NCBI GenBank assembly: GCA_905236605.1
Contig: CAJORD010000304.1
Coordinates: 1-5,037 of the forward strand
Direction: 5' to 3'
Length of the DNA stretch: 5,037 bases
Source: an uncultured Synergistales bacterium
Lineage (GTDB): Bacteria; Synergistota; Synergistia; Synergistales; Aminobacteriaceae
Part shown: positions 1 through 5,037 of the stretch, one piece after another
Numbering within the stretch: the first letter of the stretch is position 1
How the letters are laid out: every line of letters begins with the position of its first letter
Made by a program: the position numbers and the translations under genes
Notes under the pieces: model-generated
Seen by the model: the letters and a program-made list of their open reading frames with translations, nothing else
What the model was told of the DNA's origin: nothing
The model's database searches: none

Positions 1-342
1 ACTGTCGCGAATTAGCAAGATTAATTCGTCGGCTTCATCTTCACTATAAACATGAGAAATAATATTGCGCTTTTTTAACATCATAAGCCACACAGTAGGA
101 TCGTTTATAAAATGAAATTTATAAGCAAGTTGTAAAATATCTCTGGGCGACCCAGTTTCAGCAGCTTCAACACCGTGTAATCTCAAAACAACCTGCAAAG
201 CTTTCCACGCAAGTTCAAAAGTCATATTAAACTGACCGATTATTCCTGTCCTATATATATCCTCTTCGTTGATCTTCTCAAAATCAGCGTTCTTTAAGAC
301 GTTAAGACAATTTGAGTAATTTTCAAATTTTTTCATGTTCAT
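1..342 (-). CDS. HEPN-domain nucleotidyltransferase substrate-binding protein, HI0074 type (3' end cut off by window)
   Basis: The frame is open for 114 residues and runs off the window, so the C-terminus is missing; the family is usually about 130-145 residues. The all-helical sequence matches HI0074-type HEPN proteins: FELAWKALQ at residues 42-50, SPRDILQLAYK at 65-75, and RNIISHVYSED at 92-102. The last segment is a perfect R-x4-H-x-Y motif (R92, H97, Y99). In the related MntA-HepT systems the R and H form the RNase site and the Tyr is the residue AMPylated by the partner; that role is inferred here. The start at 342 is preferred because GGAG (352-355) lies 9 nt upstream. The in-frame Met at residue 3 (336) would have 15-nt spacing. 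The gene overlaps the nucleotidyltransferase gene by 20 nt, so the two are probably translated together. Family call is firm. Toxin activity is not shown by sequence alone, and a housekeeping substrate-binding role is the alternative. Confidence 0.9.
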   Translation of the reverse strand, partial: MNMKKFENYSNCLNVLKNADFEKINEEDIYRTGIIGQFNMTFELAWKALQVVLRLHGVEAAETGSPRDILQLAYKFHFINDPTVWLMMLKKRNIISHVYSEDEADELILLIRDS

Positions 343-613
343 ATAGTTTTACTCCGTCTTTTTGAATTTCATTTAATAAATCTTGAGAAAGTGTATCATC
401 AAGATTGATGATATCGAACATTAAGAGCGAGTGAAAATTTTCCTTTATGTCCCAATAAAAAGAATCGAAATCGCCACCACTAACCGCAATATCAATATCG
501 CTTCTTTCCATGTTGTCGCCTCTTGCCCGTGAGCCAAATAATATTACTTTATTAACATTATATTTCCGAGCAAACTTAATAATTTCGTTAATCACTCTCT
601 GTGGTATATTCAT
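323..613 (-). CDS. Minimal MNT-type nucleotidyltransferase (HI0073/MntA-like)
   Basis: This 96-residue protein is a minimal DNA polymerase beta-fold nucleotidyltransferase. The signature G-S-x10-D-x-D is exact: G27, S28, D39 and D41, inside ILFGSRARGDNMERSDIDIA (24-43). D67 in MFDIINLDD is the likely third metal-binding carboxylate. The length is usual for HI0073/MntA-like single-domain enzymes, which pair with a HEPN protein encoded next door, as here. In the characterised MntA-HepT pair this enzyme is the antitoxin and transfers AMP from ATP to a HEPN tyrosine; applying that here is inference. The start codon forms an ATGA overlap with the rqcH stop (610-613), and TGGAGG lies 7 nt upstream inside the end of rqcH, so reinitiation or coupled translation is likely. 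GC in 361-600 is about 33 percent, lower than in rqcH, which hints at separate acquisition. Confidence 0.92.
   Translation of the reverse strand: MNIPQRVINEIIKFARKYNVNKVILFGSRARGDNMERSDIDIAVSGGDFDSFYWDIKENFHSLLMFDIINLDDTLSQDLLNEIQKDGVKLYEHEKI
352..355 (-). promoter_or_regulatory. Shine-Dalgarno of the HEPN gene
   Basis: GGAG on the minus strand, 9 nt before the ATG at 342 and within the last codons of the nucleotidyltransferase gene. It favours the first of two in-frame Met codons (342 over 336). Confidence 0.7.
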
Positions 614-2259
614 GATGATGCCTCCAAGGGCGAGATTCTTAAAGTCCCCGGATTAGTGTAAGTTACTAACGCAACGGTGCCGGGCACAGAGCGAATATAT
701 TTTCGTTCAGTGTAATCAATCGGCACCGAATTTGATTCTTTACCTGACGAGTGAGCGGCAGCAAGTCCGGCGGCATATTCTAAAATTTCGCGTTTTGAAG
801 TTTCGAGTTCTTCACGCGTTGCGCCCTTTATAATCACGTGAGCGCCGGGCATTTCGTGAGCATGTAGCCAAATGTCATCTTGACGAGCTAATTTGAAAGT
901 TACGAATCTGTTTCCGCGCGCTGAAAGTCCCACGAGGATATTCACGCCGTCTTTCATGATGTTCAAGTGCGGAGGGACTTCCGGCTGTTTCTTCTTTTTG
1001 AATTTTGATTTTGAATCTTTTTCGCTCGGTGTAATCCATTCGTTCAAATCTTTGACGGCTTCGTTAAAATTTTCGGGGTCGTCTATGGCGTCAAGCAAAG
1101 CCGATTGTTCTTTTAATTCTTTAATTGCGGCGTTGATGGCTTCGAGATTGGATTTAATTTCTTCGGGGTTGCCCTTGGCCTTTCGATATCGCTTGAAATA
1201 TTTTTCGGCGTTTCGGGACGGATTCAAATTCGGATCGAGAGTTATGTTTAATTCTTCGCCGTTCCAATCTGTGATTTTAATTTCTTCGGCTCGTTTAGGA
1301 ATTTCGTAAATATGCGACAAAATCGCCTCGCCCTTGCGTCTAAAAATTTCTGCGTCCTGACATTCTTTTAGTTGTTTTAATAATCCGTCGCGATGACGTT
1401 CTTTAGATTTTGCAGCGCGTTTTAATTTTGCGTCAACGTTATGAAGAACTTTTTCACGGCCTTTCCGCAATAACGGAATCAAAACTCCTTGCCTCGAAGC
1501 TCGCATTACGTCATCGCCTAGCGAAATTGTTTCAGGAAAATCAAAATCGATTCGCGTTACGTAATTATTCTTTTTGATGACGCGACAAGTGATTTTTGAA
1601 TCTTCGTCCGTGAGTTTTGAAAGTGCCGACAGCCAAGAAAGATTTTCGCGTTCTTCCCAATGATTTTGAATTAATCGCGCTAACGGGCGTCCGACGCCTT
1701 TAATATTTGGGACGTCTTCAAAATTTAATGCGCGAGTGTGATTTAATTCGATTCCTTCAAACGCGGGCGGAGCATTATAAACATGTCCGGGCAAAATCGT
1801 TCTGAAAGAATTTACATCTGGAGTCGAATGTCGCGCGGCCTCGTCGATTTTGTGATTTTCGTCGAGCAACAAAAAATTTGCGACCGGCTCGGTGATTTCT
1901 AAAATTAAAAAATAATTCACGCTGACGCCTGCCGAAATTCGCCTACGGGCTTCAAATTCTAAAATTCGATCGTGATTTAACTGTTTTACATTTATAATCT
2001 CGCCCCCGTGTAACAATCTGCTTTTCAAAGCTTCGGAGATTGACGCACGCGAGGGAGAAATTTCTTTTAGCGCGTTGATTTCGTTTTGAGAAGCGGGACA
2101 AATCCCTGCCGCGCCTGATGCCCAAGAAAACAAAAGCCAATTTTCTGAAGTCTTCAGAGCGATCCAAGATTCGCCGCCTTCAATACGATTGACCCGCAGA
2201 GGCAGAAAATTTTTTAACGCCCCTGCGAGTCCTGAGATAAATTCTGGTCCAAATGCCAT
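610..2259 (-). CDS. rqcH: RqcH / NFACT-family ribosome quality-control protein (Rqc2 homologue, also annotated FbpA-like fibronectin-binding protein)
   Basis: RqcH binds stalled 50S subunits carrying peptidyl-tRNA and recruits tRNA-Ala to add C-terminal alanine tails that mark the nascent chain for degradation. This 549-residue protein has the full NFACT layout and near-normal length (about 550-590). An NFACT-N domain starts at MAF and includes D97-R98 (NHDRILEFE), the DR motif essential in Bacillus RqcH, at the same numbering. A helix-hairpin-helix-like segment (VPNIKGVGRPLAR) lies at 183-195. A charged coiled-coil middle spans roughly 265-405, including the family block LDPNLNPSRNAEKYFKRYRK (341-360). 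A lysine-rich linker lies near 416-425. The C-terminal NFACT-R domain contains DIWLHAHEMPGAHVII (462-477) and VPIDYTERKYIRSVPGT (512-528). No domain is truncated. It starts 18 nt after the flagellin stop, with AAGGAA about 11 nt upstream, and its stop overlaps the next gene, so it looks operonic on both sides. Older fibronectin-binding annotations of this family are probably not its main job. Confidence 0.95.
   Translation of the reverse strand: MAFGPEFISGLAGALKNFLPLRVNRIEGGESWIALKTSENWLLFSWASGAAGICPASQNEINALKEISPSRASISEALKSRLLHGGEIINVKQLNHDRILEFEARRRISAGVSVNYFLILEITEPVANFLLLDENHKIDEAARHSTPDVNSFRTILPGHVYNAPPAFEGIELNHTRALNFEDVPNIKGVGRPLARLIQNHWEERENLSWLSALSKLTDEDSKITCRVIKKNNYVTRIDFDFPETISLGDDVMRASRQGVLIPLLRKGREKVLHNVDAKLKRAAKSKERHRDGLLKQLKECQDAEIFRRKGEAILSHIYEIPKRAEEIKITDWNGEELNITLDPNLNPSRNAEKYFKRYRKAKGNPEEIKSNLEAINAAIKELKEQSALLDAIDDPENFNEAVKDLNEWITPSEKDSKSKFKKKKQPEVPPHLNIMKDGVNILVGLSARGNRFVTFKLARQDDIWLHAHEMPGAHVIIKGATREELETSKREILEYAAGLAAAHSSGKESNSVPIDYTERKYIRSVPGTVALVTYTNPGTLRISPLEASS
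621..626 (-). promoter_or_regulatory. Shine-Dalgarno of the nucleotidyltransferase gene, inside the rqcH 3' end
   Basis: On the minus strand TGGAGG precedes the ATG at 613 by 7 nt, within the last codons of rqcH. A strong site at this position fixes the start and suggests translation does not rely only on ribosomes finishing rqcH. Confidence 0.8.
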
Positions 2260-2282
2260 GATAAAAAAATTTCCTTCTTATC
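2260..2282 (-). promoter_or_regulatory. Hairpin spanning the flagellin stop and the rqcH ribosome-binding site
   Basis: On the minus strand GATAAGAA and TTTTTATC can form an 8-bp stem (one G-U pair) around a 7-nt loop, GGAAATT. It ends directly against the rqcH ATG. The stem starts in the last flagellin codon and includes its TAA stop. The AAGGAA Shine-Dalgarno is shared between stem and loop. The stem is AT-rich and therefore weak, and no U-run follows it, so it is not an intrinsic terminator. A modest control of rqcH initiation that is relieved by ribosomes finishing the flagellin gene is possible but inferred. Confidence 0.4.
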
Positions 2283-4743
2283 TCATGATACTTAATATAC
2301 TGTTTTGCTGAATTGCATTAGATTGAGCGAGCATAGCGGAATTTGATTCCATTAAAATCCTGATTTTCGTAAACTCAATCATTTCTTTAGCGTAATCAAT
2401 ATCGCTTATAGTACTGGTAGCACCGATTAGAGCTTCCATCTCGTCGGTTAAATTTCCGATATGATGTTCAAGTCTATTTTGTGAAGCTCCTAGTTTTGCC
2501 ATTTGCATAGAAACTTTATCCGTAGCCGCGTCAATCACTGACACAGAGCGCATGGCGTCTGCTTGGCTCATCACGTTCACAGCGTCAAGGCCAAGAGCGT
2601 GCGATCTCATGTCGCCGATATTAATCATGACGTCTTCGCCCTCAGAAGCTCCGTTTTGAATTACAGTCGTGTTGTCGGCTAAGTGAATCGTAACTTCGGA
2701 GCTTTTATTTTCAAGTAAATCAAAATTTTTGCTCGCGTCGTTCCAACTGGCCGTAATTCCAAGCATCGGGTCAAATTCTACGTCAACATTCTGATGAATC
2801 GCGCCGACTAATCTATTGTTCGTGATTTTGGTGCTTGTAGCGACAAGTGAATCATCGTGAGCGTTTCTGACTGTTACGCTGTAACTATTTTCAGAGGATT
2901 CTTGAATCGTGTTCAAGCCGAAAGCATTTAATAATTCTTCGTTGCCAGACATAGTGATTTCGCCGCGTTTTCCAGCAAGTACCGAACGCATAACGAGAGT
3001 TCCAGCTACGGCTTCGGAGCCTTGAGTTCCGCCTTCAACAAAAGTAACGAATTTTGTAGCGTCATCGACATAATTAATTTGTCCGAGTCCGTTTGCGACT
3101 GCGTCATTTAATTTTTTCGCAACGCTGCCCATTGTGTCATCAGCGTACAAAGTTATTTTAGCTTGTTTGCCGTCGCCTTGTGTCAAAGTGATTTCTTTGG
3201 GGTCGTTCAAAAGAAAATTTCCTTGAGCGTCCCAAAATTTATCAATGTCGCGCAGTTGTGTTTTAGCTTTAGCTTCTTCGCCTTGGGGAGTTGTCGTGAG
3301 GCTCGCGAGAAATGTTCCGTCTTCAACGTTATCAAAATCGTTGAAAGTCGAATCAGTCTTCAAATATAAATTGCCTTCTGACGCAACGCCGGTTTTTTCG
3401 TTTAACATGAAGTTTGAAAATTTAATTTCGTTCCCAGCTGCTTTGTCGCTATTGAGGACATAATGAAGCGTTTGACTTCTAAACGGCGCGCCCGACCATT
3501 TGTCGGGATAATTGCTGTCGATAGTGCCTTCAATGTCAATTCCGACTGAGTCATCTACTGGAGTTTGGGCCGATACGCTGACGGTGAAGGCTCCGCCTTT
3601 TTCGACGTAATTTATATCGTTGAGCTTGATACTTAATGACGACGAGCCAAACAGTTTATCTAAATTAACTTCGCTGCCGTCGTTTGAGAGCAAAATATTA
3701 TCAAGCGTCGCTTTTTTTGAAACTCCCTCTTGCGTCAAAATATTTGCTGTTGCGCGTAAACTCACAGTGTTGTTTACTCTGTCAACATTTTGAACTTCAA
3801 ATAAAATGCTGGCGTTGTCGGCAAGTTCTTCGGAGGCTTCGAGCGTGAAAACTTCATCAACACTTTTTACGGCGTCGAAATCAATATCACTAAGATCAAT
3901 TTCAACATCTTCTTCGTCTTCATCGTCAGTCAAAACGACGCTTCGCGAATAAATTTCGGTCAACTGCTCTTCAGTAACGGCAATTTTTCCGCCGATTTTG
4001 TGAGCGCCAGTGAATTTCACTTCCTGACCTTCGGAACTCGCGATTGAAATTTTATAAGAGCCCGAAGGCATTGCGCCAGTGGCTTCAACATCGCTAACTC
4101 CGATGTCGGAATTTACAGTTTTGTTTGAGACCGAGTTATCGTGTTTTATTCTGAAGACGTTAGATTTTTGAGTTTGTGCTTTGCCGGCCTGAGTTTCGAC
4201 ATTAATTTTGAAATTTCCGTCAACGCTGTATTTTTGGCCATATTGGTCGATTGAACGCAATCCGCCGTTTATGATTGCCTTGACGTTGCTGTCGGTGCTG
4301 CTCCATAAAATCGCGCTGTCGCCGTTAAGAAGATTTTTGCGGTTAAACTGCGTCGAATTTCCGATTAAGTCTATTTGGTCGCGAATTTCATTAATTTCGA
4401 CTTGAATATAACTTCGGTCTTGCTGCGTCAATGTGTCATTAGCGGCTTGAACGGATAATTCGCGCATACGATTTAACATTGATTGAGTTTGAGACAATCC
4501 GCCGATCGCAGTTTGAATCAAGCTCACGCCGTCTTGGGAGTTGTTCAGAGCTTTCTCCATTCCGTAAATTCGTGAGCGCATGACTTCACCGATAGAAAGT
4601 TCGGCGGTGTGATCGAGGTCAGCAATTTTTGTGCGCATTCCGGTAGATAATTTTTCGAGGGATCTTTTCATGGCTAAAGAATTTCTCGCCATAATTCTTT
4701 GTCCCATGTAAGAAGTCATATCGTGGTTCATTATCATCGACAT
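2278..4743 (-). CDS. fliC: Large, divergent flagellin (821 aa)
   Basis: This is a filament subunit, exported by the flagellar type III apparatus and not by a signal peptide; none is present. The N-terminal D0/D1 coiled region (about 1-145) contains SLEKLSTGMR (28-37), NNSQDGVSLIQTA (67-79) and LNRMRELSVQAANDT (90-104), the last resembling the conserved segment TLR5 recognises. The C-terminal D1/D0 (about 725-821) contains KLGASQNRLEH (750-760), KEMIEFTKIRIL (786-797) and MLAQSNAIQQNSILSIMR. The variable centre (about 150-720) is much larger than in a 280-500-residue flagellin. It holds an acidic patch at 273-290 and a possible flagellin-IN-like segment near 517-612. The whole protein lacks cysteine, as is common in flagellins. 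Oddities: the usual ADDAAGLAI core reads IADLDHTAELSI (40-51), and the usual ESRIRD reads TSTISD (776-781). AAGGTGAG sits 8 nt before the ATG. FlaG lies upstream. It could be a secondary flagellin. Confidence 0.93.
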   Translation of the reverse strand: MSMIMNHDMTSYMGQRIMARNSLAMKRSLEKLSTGMRTKIADLDHTAELSIGEVMRSRIYGMEKALNNSQDGVSLIQTAIGGLSQTQSMLNRMRELSVQAANDTLTQQDRSYIQVEINEIRDQIDLIGNSTQFNRKNLLNGDSAILWSSTDSNVKAIINGGLRSIDQYGQKYSVDGNFKINVETQAGKAQTQKSNVFRIKHDNSVSNKTVNSDIGVSDVEATGAMPSGSYKISIASSEGQEVKFTGAHKIGGKIAVTEEQLTEIYSRSVVLTDDEDEEDVEIDLSDIDFDAVKSVDEVFTLEASEELADNASILFEVQNVDRVNNTVSLRATANILTQEGVSKKATLDNILLSNDGSEVNLDKLFGSSSLSIKLNDINYVEKGGAFTVSVSAQTPVDDSVGIDIEGTIDSNYPDKWSGAPFRSQTLHYVLNSDKAAGNEIKFSNFMLNEKTGVASEGNLYLKTDSTFNDFDNVEDGTFLASLTTTPQGEEAKAKTQLRDIDKFWDAQGNFLLNDPKEITLTQGDGKQAKITLYADDTMGSVAKKLNDAVANGLGQINYVDDATKFVTFVEGGTQGSEAVAGTLVMRSVLAGKRGEITMSGNEELLNAFGLNTIQESSENSYSVTVRNAHDDSLVATSTKITNNRLVGAIHQNVDVEFDPMLGITASWNDASKNFDLLENKSSEVTIHLADNTTVIQNGASEGEDVMINIGDMRSHALGLDAVNVMSQADAMRSVSVIDAATDKVSMQMAKLGASQNRLEHHIGNLTDEMEALIGATSTISDIDYAKEMIEFTKIRILMESNSAMLAQSNAIQQNSILSIMR
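2908..3195 (-). other. Flagellin-IN-like segment in the flagellin variable region
   Basis: Residues about 517-612 include EITLTQGDGKQAKITLYADD, then TMGSVAKKLNDAVANGLGQ, and end near ITMSGNEELLNAFGLNTIQ. A beta strand followed by D-T-x-x-x-V-x-x-K-[LI]-N-x-A is the pattern of the flagellin hook IN motif found in surface domains of flagellins and FliD-like proteins. The match is by eye and imperfect. Confidence 0.4.
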
Positions 4744-4751
4744 AATTTTTT

Positions 4752-4759
4752 CTCACCTT
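4752..4759 (-). promoter_or_regulatory. Shine-Dalgarno of the flagellin gene
   Basis: AAGGTGAG on the minus strand, 8 nt before the ATG at 4743. It supports the first Met over the in-frame Met codons at residues 3 and 5. Confidence 0.75.
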
Positions 4760-4773
4760 CTTTTTATTAAACT

Positions 4774-4830
4774 AGCAGGAATGGAGACAGAAAATAAAAA
4801 TTTCCTACTTTCTACCTCCTAATTCCTACT
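4774..4830 (-). other. Alternative hairpins in the flagellin leader
   Basis: On the minus strand ATTCCTGCT (4774-4782) can pair with AGTAGGAAT (4822-4830; 9 bp with one G-U, about 39-nt loop). Its TTCCTGCT part can instead pair with the second AGTAGGAA (4802-4809; 8 bp, 20-nt loop). The two are mutually exclusive. Neither covers the flagellin Shine-Dalgarno at 4752-4759. Seen by eye only; no folding energy was calculated. Confidence 0.35.
4803..4830 (-). repeat. Four-copy degenerate heptamer tandem repeat (consensus RRTAGRA-like)
   Basis: On the minus strand the bases divide without gaps into AGTAGGA, ATTAGGA, GGTAGAA and AGTAGGA. The first and last copies are identical, and each middle copy differs from them by two bases. 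Three GGA cores and an embedded AGGAGGT result. It lies 60-87 nt upstream of the flagellin start codon. Confidence 0.6.
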
Positions 4831-4838
4831 TAAAATAT

Positions 4839-5037
4839 TTATGCTTTAATGTCAAGTTTTCGTTTTTCTTCTTTTTCGCGAATTCTTTTAACGAAACTGA
4901 CAATTTTATCTGGTGGAACTTTACGAATAATCGTGCCGTCCGCAGAACTCACCACGCTGATCTGAACAATATCAGCGTCCTCTATAACTTCATACTTTAA
5001 GTGGCGCATCTCGGAGGCTTTGTCGAGAATTTTTGCC
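4839..5037 (-). CDS. flaG: FlaG-like flagellar protein (C-terminal 65 residues; 5' end outside window)
   Basis: The frame is open from the window edge to a TAA at 4839-4841. The visible part contains LKYEVIEDADIVQISVVSSA, then DGTIIRKVPPDKIVSFVKRI, and a charged tail ending LDIKA. This follows the FlaG core, in which a beta strand (L-x-F/Y-x-V) is followed by a second strand, a D-x-x-[TS]-G-E-[VI]-[IV]-R-x-[IV]-P-P turn and a helix. Here the Glu is Thr, and the family's usual late (L)LDxxA end appears as LDIKA. FlaG proteins influence filament length or assembly and are often encoded beside flagellin genes, as here. The length covered fits the conserved C-terminal half of a protein of about 110-140 residues. 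The match is from memory of the family and the fragment is short, so the assignment is likely but not certain. Confidence 0.75.
   Translation of the reverse strand, partial: AKILDKASEMRHLKYEVIEDADIVQISVVSSADGTIIRKVPPDKIVSFVKRIREKEEKRKLDIKA

Larger units (their letters stand above)
4744..4838 (-). promoter_or_regulatory. Leader region between flaG and the flagellin gene
   Basis: This 95-nt gap is the only notable non-coding stretch. Read on the minus strand it holds a purine-rich 7-nt tandem repeat, then an AT-rich run, a C/T-rich segment (CTGTCTCCATTCCTGCT), and the ribosome-binding site. A perfect AGGAGGT (4814-4820) has no start codon at a usable distance. I see no convincing sigma-28 (TAAA-N15-GCCGATAA-like) or sigma-70 promoter, and no intrinsic terminator after flaG. 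Flagellin transcription therefore either enters from upstream or uses a promoter I cannot recognise. Confidence 0.5.

Noticed and set aside
334..336. Alternative start of the HEPN gene at its third codon
   Set aside because: Spacing from GGAG would be 15 nt, against 9 nt for the ATG at 342.
694..719. Possible promoter for the nucleotidyltransferase gene (TTGATT / TATATT, minus strand)
   Set aside because: The spacer is only 14 nt, and the boxes lie in conserved rqcH codons (IDYTERKYIRS), so the match is probably coincidental.
893..1309. 138-codon open frame on the plus strand
   Set aside because: Lies wholly antisense to rqcH, whose protein is clearly conserved. The translation shows no recognisable family, and it has no independent context.
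1952..2167. 71-codon open frame on the minus strand
   Set aside because: Another reading frame of the rqcH N-terminal region; no similarity recognised.
3163..3463. Overlapping plus-strand open frames (3163-3369 and 3245-3463), and another at 4208-4405
   Set aside because: All are antisense to the flagellin gene and short, with no domain or neighbour support.
4803..4830. CRISPR-like or insertion-element origin for the leader repeat
   Set aside because: The units are only 7 nt with no spacers, and there is no transposase, terminal inverted repeat or target duplication nearby.
4832..4855. TTGACA (minus strand, 4850-4855) as a -35 box for the flagellin gene
   Set aside because: The hexamer is perfect, but no hexamer 16-18 nt downstream matches TATAAT well (best about 3 of 6). 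It also overlaps the last codons of flaG.

Overview
The window carries five protein genes, all on the minus strand and tightly packed. In transcription order (from high to low coordinates) they are: the 3' end of a FlaG-like gene, a large flagellin, an RqcH/NFACT-family ribosome quality-control gene, and a nucleotidyltransferase/HEPN pair of the HI0073/HI0074 (MNT-HEPN) type, whose last gene runs off the window at base 1. No RNA genes, insertion sequences or CRISPR arrays are visible. The only non-coding stretch of any size is the 95-nt flaG-flagellin gap.

The likely source is a flagellated member of Synergistota with a lowish GC content. I infer this from memory of flagellins in that phylum, whose D1 segment (TLTQQDRS...TQFN.K.LL.G...LWSS.D...KAI.NG..R.IDQ.GQK) and C-proximal block (VDVEFD...G.TASW, HLADN..V, GEDV.I.IGDM) look very like this protein. 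I could not run a database search, so this is a suggestion only. AT-rich codons and good Shine-Dalgarno sites agree with it but do not prove it.

Bases 4839-5037 hold the FlaG-like C-terminus. Bases 4744-4838 are the flagellin leader, with a degenerate 7-nt tandem repeat, a start-less AGGAGGT and two mutually exclusive hairpin options. Bases 2278-4743 encode an 821-residue flagellin whose terminal domains have lost several family signature residues. Bases 610-2259 encode RqcH, only 18 nt downstream, with its start region inside a small hairpin that begins in the flagellin stop. Bases 323-613 encode the nucleotidyltransferase, overlapping rqcH by 4 nt. Bases 1-342 encode the HEPN partner, overlapping the nucleotidyltransferase by 20 nt.

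The spacing suggests one transcript from the flagellin through the toxin-antitoxin-like pair, although internal promoters cannot be excluded. The flagellar genes make the filament. RqcH acts on stalled 50S-peptidyl-tRNA complexes. The MNT-HEPN pair, by analogy with MntA-HepT, would couple a HEPN ribonuclease to a nucleotidyltransferase that neutralises it. Linkage of a translation-rescue factor with an RNA-targeting module is the most unusual aspect. The pair is also more AT-rich than rqcH, so it may simply have been inserted there.
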